This document shows positions 35,001-43,795 of a DNA stretch of 64,000 bases, piece by piece. Both the position numbers and the translations under genes were made by a program. Numbering within the stretch: the first letter of the stretch is position 1; every line of letters begins with the position of its first letter. The stretch comes from HK1 sp965215295 (GTDB lineage: Bacteria > Pseudomonadota > Gammaproteobacteria > HK1). The notes beneath the pieces were generated by a model. That model ran no database searches. It worked only from the letters and a program-made list of their open reading frames with translations, and was not told the DNA's origin. The DNA is taken from positions 3,968,001 through 4,032,000 of the forward strand of contig OZ244045.1 in NCBI GenBank assembly GCA_965215295.1, written 5' to 3'.

Positions 35001-35704
35001 AGGGGACGTTGTACGGTCTGGGCGTCGGTCCCGGCGACCCGGAGCTGATCACCCTGAAGGCGCTCCGGATTCTCGAGCGCGCCAGCGTGCTCGCCTACCC
35101 GGCCCCGGAGGAGGGCGAGAGCTTGGTGCGCGGCATCGTGGCCGGGTATCTGGACGGACATCACGAGGAGATATGCATCCGGATGCCGATGGTGGCGGCC
35201 CGCTTCCCCGCCCGGGAGGTCTATGACCGGGCCGCGGTCGAGCTCGGCCGGCATCTCGACGCGGGCCGCGATGTCGCGATGCTGTGCGAAGGAGACCCCT
35301 TCTTCTACGGCTCGTTCATGTACATGTTCGGGCGCATGGCCGCGCGCCACACGGTGGAAGTCGTTCCCGGCGTGTCCTCGCTCATGGCGTGCGCGGCCAC
35401 GCTGGGAGCGCCGCTCGCGGCGCGCAACGACATGCTCTCGGTCCTTCCGGCCACGCTCCCCGACGAGGCGCTGGAGCAGCGCATCCGCGCTGCCGACGCG
35501 GTCGCCGTCATCAAGGTCGGCCGCCACCTGCCGAGGGTGCGGGCCGTGATCGAGGGCATGGGCCTGACCGCGAACGCCCGCTATGTCGAGCACGCGACCA
35601 TGGCGAGCGAGAAGATCCTCCCGCTGGGCGATGTCCCCGAAGACGCCGCCCCGTACTTCTCCATGATCCTGCTCCACGCGCGCGGCGACGCATGGAATGA
35701 GTGA
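34997..35704 (+). CDS. cbiL: Cobalt-precorrin-2/precorrin-2 C20-methyltransferase
   Basis: A 235-residue CbiL/CobI. The N-terminal GLGVGPGDPELITLKA is diagnostic, with CEGDPFFYGSFMY and VVPGVSSLMACAA. It methylates C20 with SAM, the first ring methylation after cobalt insertion. The ATG at 34997 has GGGGAGG upstream. It overlaps cbiGH by 8 bp. Confidence 0.95.
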   Translation: MKGTLYGLGVGPGDPELITLKALRILERASVLAYPAPEEGESLVRGIVAGYLDGHHEEICIRMPMVAARFPAREVYDRAAVELGRHLDAGRDVAMLCEGDPFFYGSFMYMFGRMAARHTVEVVPGVSSLMACAATLGAPLAARNDMLSVLPATLPDEALEQRIRAADAVAVIKVGRHLPRVRAVIEGMGLTANARYVEHATMASEKILPLGDVPEDAAPYFSMILLHARGDAWNE

Positions 35705-37490
35705 AGCGACGGCCATCGTGGTGCTGACCGGGCAGGGCCTGGCCACCGCCCGGCGGGTGCGGAAGTGCCTCGCCGGAGCGCGGATTCACGGGTATGCCCC
35801 CCGGGTGGCGGACGCCGACGTCCGGTTCGAAGACGTCGGGGCCGAGCTGCGCCGGCTGTTCGCGGCGGACCTCGACATCGTCGGAGTGTGCGCCGCCGGC
35901 ATCCTGGTCAGGACTCTGGCGCCCGCCCTCGCCGACAAGCGCGACGAGCCGGCGGTCATTGCGGTCGCGGAGGACGGCAGCGCCGTCGTGCCGCTGCTCG
36001 GAGGCCACCGCGGCGCCAACGAGATCGGCCGCCGCCTGGGCGAGGCGCTCGGCGTGCCCGCGGCGATCACCACCGCCAGCGAGGCCCGCTGGCAGGTCGC
36101 ACTGGACGATCCGCCCCGCGGATGGGTGCTCGCGAACCCGCAGCACTGCAAGCCGTTCACGGCCCGGATGCTGGCCGGGGAACGTTGCCGCCTGGAAGGG
36201 GAGGCGCAGTGGCTGGAGCGTTCGGGGATCGGGTTCGTGGCCGACGCGCCGCTCACGGTGCGGGTGACCGATGCCCCGGATGACGGCGACGGAGACACCC
36301 TCGTGTTCCACCCGCGGCGGTTCGCGCTGGGGGTGGGCTGCGAGCGCGGCGTCGCGGCGAACGAGCTGCGGGATCTGGTCGAGCGCACCTTGGCCGGCGC
36401 CCACCTGTCCGCCCGAGCGCTCGCAGGGGTCTTCTCGGTCGACCTGAAGACGGACGAGCCGGCCGTGCATGCGCTGGGACAGGCGCTCGGAGTCCCGGTG
36501 CGGTTCTTCGACCCCCCCGCGCTCGAAGCCCTGACCCCGCGGCTGGCCAACCCGTCCGCGACGGTGTTCAGGGCGGTGGGCTGCCACGGCGTCTCGGAGG
36601 CCGCCGCCCTCGCCGCCGCCGGCGACCGCGGCGCGTTGCGGGTCGTCAAGACCCGGTCGAGGCGGGCGACCTGCGCGATTGCCGAGGCGCCGGCGCCGAT
36701 CGACGCCATGCGGCTCGGCCGGGCCCGCGGGACGCTGACGGTGGTCGGGCTCGGACCGGGCACGCCCGCCTGGAGAACCCCCGCGGCGATGCGGGCCATT
36801 CGCGACTCGACCCATCTGGTGGGCTATCGGGGCTACCTCGACATGGTGGAGGCGCGCGCCGATCAGGCGGTGCACGCGCACGCGCTCGGCGAGGAGACGC
36901 GGCGCGTGGACGAGGCGCTCGCGCTGGCCGCTCGGGGCCATCGCGTCGCCCTGGTCTGTTCCGGCGACCCGGGGGTGTACGCCATGGCGGCGCTGGTGTT
37001 CGAGCGGCTGGAGGGGGCGGAGGATCCCGGCTGGCGCCGCAGCGGGATCGAAGTGCTGCCGGGAGTGTCCGCGATGCACGGCGCGGCGGCGCTGGCCGGG
37101 GCCCCGCTGGGCCACGACTTCTGCGCCATCTCGCTGTCGGACCTGCTCACGCCCTGGGCGGTCATCGAGCAACGGCTCCGGGCGGCGGCGGACGGCGACT
37201 TCGTCGTCGCCCTGTACAACCCCGCCTCGAATCGCCGGCGTCTCGGTCTCGCCCGGGCCATCGGGATCCTCGCCGCCCGGCGCCCCCCGGGGACCCCCGT
37301 GGTGGTGGCGCGATCGGTCGGTCGCGATGGACAGGCGGTCACCATCACCTCCCTGCAGGACCTCGACCAGTCGTCGATCGACATGATGACCTTGCTGATC
37401 GTCGGCTCCACCGAGACCCGCGTGACCGGCGGCCGCGTCTATACGCCACGGGGATATCGGGCAAAGTGCGGGTCGGGGACGCCCGCATGA
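35697..37490 (+). CDS. cbiGH: CbiG-CbiH fusion: cobalt-precorrin-5A hydrolase and precorrin-3B C17-methyltransferase
   Basis: A 597-residue protein. Residues 1-340 are CbiG-like (GYAPRVADADVRF, LGGHRGANEIGRRL, GVGCERGV), opening the delta-lactone with loss of acetaldehyde. Residues from 345 are CobJ/CbiH (TVVGLGPGTPAWRT, CSGDPGVYAMA, PGVSAMHGAAAL), the ring-contracting C17 methyltransferase. The presence of CbiG supports the cobalt-early pathway. It overlaps cbiL by 8 bp and cbiF by ATGA. Confidence 0.94.
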   Translation: MSEATAIVVLTGQGLATARRVRKCLAGARIHGYAPRVADADVRFEDVGAELRRLFAADLDIVGVCAAGILVRTLAPALADKRDEPAVIAVAEDGSAVVPLLGGHRGANEIGRRLGEALGVPAAITTASEARWQVALDDPPRGWVLANPQHCKPFTARMLAGERCRLEGEAQWLERSGIGFVADAPLTVRVTDAPDDGDGDTLVFHPRRFALGVGCERGVAANELRDLVERTLAGAHLSARALAGVFSVDLKTDEPAVHALGQALGVPVRFFDPPALEALTPRLANPSATVFRAVGCHGVSEAAALAAAGDRGALRVVKTRSRRATCAIAEAPAPIDAMRLGRARGTLTVVGLGPGTPAWRTPAAMRAIRDSTHLVGYRGYLDMVEARADQAVHAHALGEETRRVDEALALAARGHRVALVCSGDPGVYAMAALVFERLEGAEDPGWRRSGIEVLPGVSAMHGAAALAGAPLGHDFCAISLSDLLTPWAVIEQRLRAAADGDFVVALYNPASNRRRLGLARAIGILAARRPPGTPVVVARSVGRDGQAVTITSLQDLDQSSIDMMTLLIVGSTETRVTGGRVYTPRGYRAKCGSGTPA

Positions 37491-38296
37491 CGGTGCACTT
37501 CATCGGCGCGGGCCCCGGCGCCCCGGACCTGCTCACCTTGCGCGGGCGGGATCTGATCGCCTCGGCGGACGTGGTGCTCTACGCGGGATCGCTGGTCCCG
37601 TCCGCGGTGGTCGCCCACGCGCGCGACGACGCCGTCGTGCTCGACTCCGCCGACATGACCCTGGACGAACTGGTCGCCCGGATGCGCGAAGCGCACGAGG
37701 CGGGGCGGAGCGTCGCCCGCGTGCATTCGGGCGACCCGTCGCTCTACGGCGCGATCGGCGAGCAGATCCGCCGGCTGGTCGAGCTGGGGATCGACTACGA
37801 CATCACCCCCGGGGTTCCCGCCGCGGCCGCGGCCGCGGCCGCGCTCGGCCAGGAGCTGACGTTGCCCGGCGTGAGCCAGACCGTGGTGCTGACCCGGACC
37901 ACCATGCGCAGCTCCGACATGCCGAACCGGGAAACCCTGGAGACGCTCGCGTTGTCGGGCGCGACGCTCGCCATCCACCTCTCGGCGCGGAACACTCGAT
38001 ACGTCGAGGAGAGCCTGATACCCCACTACGGCGCGGACTGCCCGGTGGTAATCGCGGTGCGCGTGAGCTGGCCGGACGAGCTGATCATCCGCTGCCGCCT
38101 GGACGAGTTGCATCGCACCGTCAAGGCCGAGCGCATTCGACGCACCGCGCTGATCCTGGTCGGCCGGGTGCTGGCGTCCTCCGACCATGGCGACAGCCGG
38201 CTCTACGACCCCGGGCACTTCCACCTGCTGCGGCCGAAGAAGAAGCGCCGGCGCGCCGGTTCCCGATCCGCGGGTGGCGGTCGCGGTCGCGAATGA
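37487..38296 (+). CDS. cbiF: Cobalt-precorrin-4 C11-methyltransferase
   Basis: A 269-residue CbiF/CobM. It has FIGAGPGAPDLLTLRG, YAGSLVP, HSGDPSLYGAIGEQ and LTRTTMRSSDMP, all typical. It uses SAM to methylate C11. The start ATG at 37487 overlaps the cbiGH stop (ATGA). A basic tail (PKKKRRRAGSRS) is extra. It is the last gene of the plus-strand run; 38297-38422 holds no gene. Confidence 0.95.
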   Translation: MTVHFIGAGPGAPDLLTLRGRDLIASADVVLYAGSLVPSAVVAHARDDAVVLDSADMTLDELVARMREAHEAGRSVARVHSGDPSLYGAIGEQIRRLVELGIDYDITPGVPAAAAAAAALGQELTLPGVSQTVVLTRTTMRSSDMPNRETLETLALSGATLAIHLSARNTRYVEESLIPHYGADCPVVIAVRVSWPDELIIRCRLDELHRTVKAERIRRTALILVGRVLASSDHGDSRLYDPGHFHLLRPKKKRRRAGSRSAGGGRGRE

Positions 38297-38422
38297 CGGC
38301 CGTGGAGTTGCCGGGAGCCGGCATCGGACCTCCCGGCGTCATGGCCGGGTTCGGCGGCGCATCACAGTCCCGCTCTGCCCTGCCTTCGTCAACCATCGCC
38401 CTTGGCGTTCCCGTTCTCCTGC

Positions 38423-39196
38423 CTACCAACCCGCCGGTTTGACAATTGCCGTGCCCGGCAGCGTGTCCGGAAATTGCGCCGCCCTCAGCATCGCAGGGCG
38501 GATGTGGCGGACATGGCTTGCAGCCTGCCGTAGCTGCGGCGCTATCTGCCACCGGCCGGGACACACGACGAACACGGGCCGCCTCCGTTCCTCCCTCACC
38601 ATGCGGATCGGCACCACCAGATCGGTGTCATTCGAGATCACCGCCGCTGCCTCGAACAGGTCCTTCCACGCATCGTTCAACAGATGGGCCGCGAGATTTA
38701 CGTCCGAACCCTTCTCTTCCATCGTGTGGAACTCGGCGATCACCGCGTCCGGGATCGGTCTCCCGGAGCCACGGGGTGTGCCGTCACCCACGCCGCGGCG
38801 GTTCGGATAGACGCCCACCGGCAGCGTCCGGGGCCGTTCGCCGAGGACCCGGTGCTCGCCTCGGGGCAGTGTCACCGGCTGCGGCGCGTCAATCCGCCGC
38901 CCGGCAACCGGCAGGTTGGAGAGCGGTCGCCACGCGGTCTTGGCGAGGAATCGGCCGTAGTGGATCTCGACCTCGGCCAATGTGGCGAGCGCCTTCAGAT
39001 AGACGCGCTGGCGGGCGGGCGCCCGTGGATCAAGTTTGCCCGAAACCCGCGCCGTGAAGTAACCGAGCCGCTCGATCTCGTACTCCGGGGGCAGCAGGAG
39101 AGAGGTGAGAAGGACAGGATCGAGCCACTTGAAGGCCGTGCCCTTCAGCGCTCCGTAATACAGGTTGAAGCCGTCGACATAGACCCGCGTTCTCAC
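38423..39196 (-). CDS. NYN-domain (PIN-like) protein
   Basis: A protein of about 257 residues. Three acidic motifs define the NYN ribonuclease fold: YVDGFNLYY, EEKGSDVNLAAHLL and VISNDTDLVVPI. The family (LabA/DUF88) includes RNases and proteins of unknown function, so this is a nuclease candidate by fold. The start GTG 39196 (MRTRVYVDGFN) is favoured; a TTG at 39217 falls inside a terminator hairpin. The gene interrupts the cobalamin cluster and has no evident link to it. Confidence 0.8.
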   Translation of the reverse strand: MRTRVYVDGFNLYYGALKGTAFKWLDPVLLTSLLLPPEYEIERLGYFTARVSGKLDPRAPARQRVYLKALATLAEVEIHYGRFLAKTAWRPLSNLPVAGRRIDAPQPVTLPRGEHRVLGERPRTLPVGVYPNRRGVGDGTPRGSGRPIPDAVIAEFHTMEEKGSDVNLAAHLLNDAWKDLFEAAAVISNDTDLVVPIRMVREERRRPVFVVCPGRWQIAPQLRQAASHVRHIRPAMLRAAQFPDTLPGTAIVKPAGW

Positions 39197-39208
39197 GTCC
39201 GCCCCCCG

Positions 39209-39241
39209 AAAAAGCAAGGGCCGCTCCGGGGAGCAGCCCTT
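39209..39241 (-). terminator. Intrinsic terminator downstream of cobK
   Basis: On the minus strand, AAGGGC-T-GCTCC pairs with GGAGC-G-GCCCTT (39216-39241) and is followed by GCTTTTT (39209-39213). It lies 95 bp past the cobK stop and just before the NYN start, so it should insulate the NYN gene. Confidence 0.85.
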
Positions 39242-39335
39242 GAGCCGACAGCATGCTGCCGGCGGGTAACTGTGGAGACATTACGCCCAATGACTCACAT
39301 CCGCAAACCGATGGTCTGGTGCGAACCAATCCGCA

Positions 39336-40088
39336 CTACCCGTTCCGCTCCAGCCAGCGGAGCGCTTCGTCGACGGTCTCGACCCTGGCCCCCGGCTCCG
39401 GCTCGGGCCGGCTGATCATGATCACCGGGATTCGAAGGCTGCGCGCCGCCGCGATCTTCGACCAGGTGGCGCCACCGCTGTTCCTGCTCACCAGCAGCTC
39501 GACTCCGTGCTCAAGGAACAGCGCCCGCTCCCGCTCGGGCGCGAACGGTCCGCGGCCGACGATCAGCTCGAACCGCGCGAGCGGCGGGGGCATTCGGGGG
39601 GCGTCCACCAGGCGCACCAGAAATCTGATCGCCCGCAGGTGGCTGAAGACCCGGAGGTCCTTCCCCCCGGTGGAGAGGAACACGCAGCCGTTCGCCGAGA
39701 TCCGCGCCTGCGCGACCGCTTCGGCCGCCGCGTCCGGGCCGGCCACCTCGGTCCACTCGTCGCCGGCGACCGGCGACCAGGCGGGCCTTCGGAGCTGGAC
39801 ACGGGCGATGCCGAGCGCATCGCACGCCTGCGTCGCGTGGCGCGAGATGCGCGCGGCGAACGGATGGGTGGCATCCACGACCGCATGCACTCCCTCTCGT
39901 TCGAGGCAGGCGGACAGTCCCGCCGCCCCGCCGAACCCGCCGGTGCGTACCCGGCCCGGGACCGCGACGGGGTGGCGGGTGCGGCCGGCAAGCGACGTCG
40001 TCACGTCGAACTCCGCCCGCGATTCGAGCCGCCGGGCGAGGTCGGCCGCTTCGCCGGTGCCCCCGAGGATGAGGACCCTGCGCCTCAA
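39336..40088 (-). CDS. cobK: Cobalt-precorrin-6A/precorrin-6A reductase
   Basis: A 250-residue CobK/CbiJ. The N-terminal VLILGGTGEAADLARRL and VDATHPFAARIS are diagnostic, with SRNSGG and KIAAARSLRIPVIMI near the end. It reduces the C18-C19 bond with NAD(P)H. The start is TTG at 40088, in TTTTGA overlapping the cbiD stop, with GGAAGG just upstream. This is the same junction type as cobO/cobQ. Confidence 0.94.
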   Translation of the reverse strand: MRRRVLILGGTGEAADLARRLESRAEFDVTTSLAGRTRHPVAVPGRVRTGGFGGAAGLSACLEREGVHAVVDATHPFAARISRHATQACDALGIARVQLRRPAWSPVAGDEWTEVAGPDAAAEAVAQARISANGCVFLSTGGKDLRVFSHLRAIRFLVRLVDAPRMPPPLARFELIVGRGPFAPERERALFLEHGVELLVSRNSGGATWSKIAAARSLRIPVIMISRPEPEPGARVETVDEALRWLERNG

Positions 40089-41173
40089 AATCCTTCCGAC
40101 CTGCCGGCGGTCCGGCCTTGCCGATCGAACACGATGACCTCGACCCGCGTGTCGCCGTCGAGCATCGCAAGGGCCCGGGCGCGGGCCTCGCGCGCCACCA
40201 GCGCGGCCAGGGGCAGGGCGGTGGCGCTCGCGGCCTGCAACGCCTGGTGCGCCGTATTGGCGGATTCCACCTCGCGCACGAGCTCCGGCGCGCCGCCTAG
40301 GTCCAGCACCCATGCGGCCAGTCGCGCCATGTCCACCTGGCTGCGCCCGGAGTGGAGGTCCATGTGGCCCATGGCCAGCTTGGAGAGCTTTCCGAAGCCG
40401 CCGCCGATGGTCAGCCGGGGCACGGGGTGGCGGCGCAGGTACTTGAGCAGGCCGCCCGCGAAGTCCCCCATGTCGAGCATCGCGGTCTCCGGCAGGCCGT
40501 ACAGCGCCCGGACCGCGCGTTCGGAGGTCGAGCCGGTGCAGCCCGCGACATGCGGATGGCCGGTCGCGATCGCGACGTCGATGCCGCGATGGATGGAGTG
40601 GATCCAGGCCGAACACGAATAGGGGATCACGACCCCGGTGGTGCCGAGGATCGAGAGTCCACCGACGATGCCCAGTCTCGGGTTCCAGGTCCGCTGCGCG
40701 AGCCGCTCGCCGCCGGCGACCGAGACCTCCACGATTGCGTCCGGGCCGACGCCTGCCGCGGACGCGACCTCGGTGACCACCGCGCGCATCATTCGTCTCG
40801 GGACCGGGTTGATGGCCGGCTCGCCGACCGCGACCGGCAGTCCCGGCAAGGTGACGGTGCCGACCCCCGGACCGGCGCGGAACACCACCCCGTCGCCGGC
40901 GCGGGCGCGACGCACCTTCGCGCTGATCAGCGCCTGGTGCGTCACGTCGGGGTCGTCGCCGGCATCCTTGACCACGCCGGCCAGCGCGGAGTCCGGGTCG
41001 AGCCGTTCGGTGGCAAGGGCGAAGGCGGGTCGTTGCCCCCGCGGCAGCGTGATGCTTACGGGGTCGGGAAACTCGCCCGTCAACAGAGCGGTGAACGCCG
41101 CCTTGGTCGCGGCGGTCGCGCAGGCGCCGGTGGTCCAGCCGCGACGCAGCGGAACGTTCGGTTTGCGGGCCAT
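40085..41173 (-). CDS. cbiD: Cobalt-precorrin-5B C1-methyltransferase
   Basis: A 362-residue CbiD. It has RRGWTTGACATAATKAAF, KDAGDDPDVTHQALI, GTTGVVIPYSCSAW and GGGFGKLSKLAMGHMDLHS. It methylates C1 in the anaerobic route and is a marker of that pathway. The start is ATG at 41173, divergent from cbiA with 27 bp between them. Confidence 0.96.
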   Translation of the reverse strand: MARKPNVPLRRGWTTGACATAATKAAFTALLTGEFPDPVSITLPRGQRPAFALATERLDPDSALAGVVKDAGDDPDVTHQALISAKVRRARAGDGVVFRAGPGVGTVTLPGLPVAVGEPAINPVPRRMMRAVVTEVASAAGVGPDAIVEVSVAGGERLAQRTWNPRLGIVGGLSILGTTGVVIPYSCSAWIHSIHRGIDVAIATGHPHVAGCTGSTSERAVRALYGLPETAMLDMGDFAGGLLKYLRRHPVPRLTIGGGFGKLSKLAMGHMDLHSGRSQVDMARLAAWVLDLGGAPELVREVESANTAHQALQAASATALPLAALVAREARARALAMLDGDTRVEVIVFDRQGRTAGRSEGF

Positions 41174-41175
41174 CG

Positions 41176-41195
41176 GGCATTGTAGACACAATGCC
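41176..41195. promoter_or_regulatory. Perfect palindrome in the cbiD-cbiA divergent gap
   Basis: GGCATTGT (41176-41183), 4-base loop, ACAATGCC (41188-41195). It fills most of the 27-bp gap. The minus-strand reading contains TACAAT five bases before the cbiD ATG, suggesting a leaderless or near-leaderless transcript. Candidate shared operator. Confidence 0.5.
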
Positions 41196-41200
41196 GCGCC

Positions 41201-42526
41201 ATGAGCCGTGGAGTGATCATCGCCGCGCCCGGCTCGGGAAGCGGCAAGACCACCCTGACCCTCGCGCTGCTGAGGCGCCTGCGCGAGGAGGGGGTCGCCG
41301 TCGCCTCCGCCAAGGTGGGACCGGACTACATCGACCCCGCGTACCACGCCGCGGCCAGCGGGCGCACCTGTCACAACCTCGACACGTGGTCCATGTCGGC
41401 CCCGGCCGTCTGCGCGCTGATTGCCGAATTGCAGCGCGATGCGTCCGCCGTCGTGGTGGAAGGGGTGATGGGCCTGTTCGACGGGGCTCCCGATGGTCGT
41501 GGCTCGGCCGCCGATCTCTCGCGGCGCACCGGCTGGCCGGTCGTCCTGGTGGTCGATGCCGCGGGCATGGCGGCGTCGGTGGCCGCGCTGGCGCACGGGT
41601 TCGCGAGCTACGACCCGGAGGTCGAGGTCGCCGGGGTCATCTTCAACCGCACCGGCAGTGCGCGGCACGGCGAGCTGTTGCGCCGCGCCATGCGGCCGAC
41701 GGGCATCCCGGTCTTCGGCTGCGTCACCCGCAGCGAATGCCTGGCCCTTCCGGATCGCCACCTCGGCCTGGTCCAGGCCCGGGAGCACCCGGACCCGGAG
41801 GGCTTCCTTGCGCGGGCGGCCACGCGGATCGGCCGGGAGGTCGACACCGGCGCCCTGCTGGCCGCGGCCAGGCCGGCGCGCATCGAGCCGGTTCGGGACG
41901 GTCCCGGCCTGCCGGTGCTCGGCCGGCGCATCGCGGTGGCGTGCGACGATGCGTTCGCGTTCTGCTATCCCTACGTGCTCGATGCTTGGCGCCGGGCCGG
42001 CTGCGAGCTGAGCTTCTTCTCGCCGCTCGAGGACGAGTCGCCGGCGGAGGACGCGGACGCCGTCTACCTCCCCGGCGGGTATCCCGAGCTGCACGCCGCC
42101 CGGCTGGCCGGCGCGGAGCGGTTCAGGGCGGCGCTCGGACGGTGTGCCGGGCGCGGAGCGGTCGTCTACGGCGAGTGCGGCGGATACATGGCGCTGGGCG
42201 AGCGCCTGGTCGACGGCGACGGCGTTTCGCACCGGATGGCCGGGTTGCTGCCGGTGGAGACGTCGTTCGGGTCCCCACGCCTGAGCCTCGGCTACCGCGA
42301 GGTGGCGCTGGTGGGGGATGGCGTGTTCGGGCGCCGGGGCGCGCGCTTTCGCGGCCACGAGTTCCACTTCGCGTCGGGGGTGGTCCGGTCCCCGGCGCCG
42401 GCGTTGTTCCGGGCCTTCGATGCGGAGCTGGCCCCGCTGGGCGACACGGGCCTGAAGGTCGGCAAGGTCATGGGCTCGTTCGTGCACCTGATGGACCGGC
42501 GCGGGGAGCCGGAAACAAGGCGGTAG
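41201..42526 (+). CDS. cbiA: Cobyrinate a,c-diamide synthase
   Basis: A 441-residue CbiA/CobB amidotransferase. The P-loop is APGSGSGKTT, KVGPDYIDPAYH is diagnostic, and the C-terminal glutaminase nucleophile lies in YGECGGYMALG. It amidates carboxylates a and c with glutamine and ATP. The start is ATG at 41201. It completes the cobalt-early set from sirohydrochlorin to adenosylcobinamide phosphate in this window. The stretch 42527-42655 has no gene. Confidence 0.95.
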   Translation: MSRGVIIAAPGSGSGKTTLTLALLRRLREEGVAVASAKVGPDYIDPAYHAAASGRTCHNLDTWSMSAPAVCALIAELQRDASAVVVEGVMGLFDGAPDGRGSAADLSRRTGWPVVLVVDAAGMAASVAALAHGFASYDPEVEVAGVIFNRTGSARHGELLRRAMRPTGIPVFGCVTRSECLALPDRHLGLVQAREHPDPEGFLARAATRIGREVDTGALLAAARPARIEPVRDGPGLPVLGRRIAVACDDAFAFCYPYVLDAWRRAGCELSFFSPLEDESPAEDADAVYLPGGYPELHAARLAGAERFRAALGRCAGRGAVVYGECGGYMALGERLVDGDGVSHRMAGLLPVETSFGSPRLSLGYREVALVGDGVFGRRGARFRGHEFHFASGVVRSPAPALFRAFDAELAPLGDTGLKVGKVMGSFVHLMDRRGEPETRR

Positions 42527-42655
42527 TCGCGATCGGGCTTCTGACGGACTGGAGCTGATCCGCTTTGGTGGACGGTTTACGACTCGGGTTTCATGCAGTG
42601 TCCCGGCAGGACCTCCCGAAGTCGATCGGTGACCGGTACCCCGAGCCTTTCCGCA

Positions 42656-43786
42656 CTATTCGCCCGCAACCGGTGCGGCGGTGATGGTGATGGCTTCGTT
42701 GCGGTCGCCGGAGCCGGCTCGTGTCGTCCGCGATTTCCCGACCGGGGCCTTCCTGGACTTGAGGTGGCGTTTCTTGCCGCCGTCCTTGTATAGCTCCGGG
42801 CCGGTGCCGCCGTTCCACAGGATGCCGGGGCGGGGTATCCGGTAGTAGTTGGACGGGTCGTCGGGATTGGTGACGGTCTTGGCGGTCTCCTGCGGGTCGC
42901 GGACAAAGCGGCCCATGGCGGCCTCGCAGTAGTCCCGCAACAGCTCGATGCAGGTCCAGCGCCGCTCGGTGCGTTCACAGACCTCTCCAGTCACGCAGCT
43001 CCCGGCAAAAGGATCAATCACCAGATCGCCGCGCTCGGTCAGCATGCGTATGAAGTACTCGGGCAGCTCGGCCGGGTAGCGTGCCGGGTGTGGCTTGAAG
43101 CCGTTTTCCTCGCAGTAGCGCAGATAAAAACTGTTGCTCTCGGTGTTCGGGATCGCAATCAGATTGGGCGGGATGGCCGCCCCGTTGTCGACGCTGAACT
43201 TCTTGCTGATGTCGTGCCCGGATGGCCGCTTCTTCGCTCGGTAGCCCTTGGCCAGCAGCTCCTGCATGCTCGGGCTGTAGGGTTGGAGGACGCGCCGGTT
43301 GCCGGCCTTGGGCCAAGGCGTCTTCGACAGCCACCAGACGGTGTTGATGGCGTCCTTCACCCGGATCCGGCGCACCGTAACCCACTCGGCGGGGGTGGGG
43401 AGTTTCGAGGGATTCCACCAGTAGAAGTCCTGTGCCAGGTGGAAGCCGAATTCCTCGCATAGCATGATGAGCAGTTTGAAGTGGTAGAGGTTCCGGGTGG
43501 GATAACCCTTGTTCCACGCGCCGCCGATGTCGATGACCAAGCTGCCATTGTTCCCGAGGACGCGGTGAAACTCGGCGGCGAAAGGCTTGAACCAATCGAC
43601 ATAGTCGTTGGCCCCGACATTGCCGTAGTCCTTCTTGCGGACCAGGCCGAAGGGTGGGCTGGTCATGATGAGCTGCACGGACTCGTCGTCATGGGTAGCG
43701 AGCACTTCGCGACTGTCGCCATGGACGATTCGTCCGAGGGACGTTTCGTGGAAGCTCTTGAAGGTCGGTTGTTTTTTCTTCGGCAC
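42656..43786 (-). CDS. DNA methyltransferase of a type II restriction-modification system (beta class)
   Basis: A 376-residue amino-methyltransferase. The catalytic motif IV, MTSPPFG (about residue 43), precedes the SAM motif VIDPFAGSCVTGE (about residue 260), an order that defines the beta class. TSPPF is most common in N4-cytosine enzymes but also occurs in N6-adenine enzymes. It lies 9 bp downstream of the restriction endonuclease gene, in the same operon. Composition is less GC-rich than the cobalamin cluster, consistent with acquisition. The recognition sequence is not predictable. Confidence 0.88.
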   Translation of the reverse strand: MPKKKQPTFKSFHETSLGRIVHGDSREVLATHDDESVQLIMTSPPFGLVRKKDYGNVGANDYVDWFKPFAAEFHRVLGNNGSLVIDIGGAWNKGYPTRNLYHFKLLIMLCEEFGFHLAQDFYWWNPSKLPTPAEWVTVRRIRVKDAINTVWWLSKTPWPKAGNRRVLQPYSPSMQELLAKGYRAKKRPSGHDISKKFSVDNGAAIPPNLIAIPNTESNSFYLRYCEENGFKPHPARYPAELPEYFIRMLTERGDLVIDPFAGSCVTGEVCERTERRWTCIELLRDYCEAAMGRFVRDPQETAKTVTNPDDPSNYYRIPRPGILWNGGTGPELYKDGGKKRHLKSRKAPVGKSRTTRAGSGDRNEAITITAAPVAGE

Positions 43787-43795
43787 GGGTAGCCC

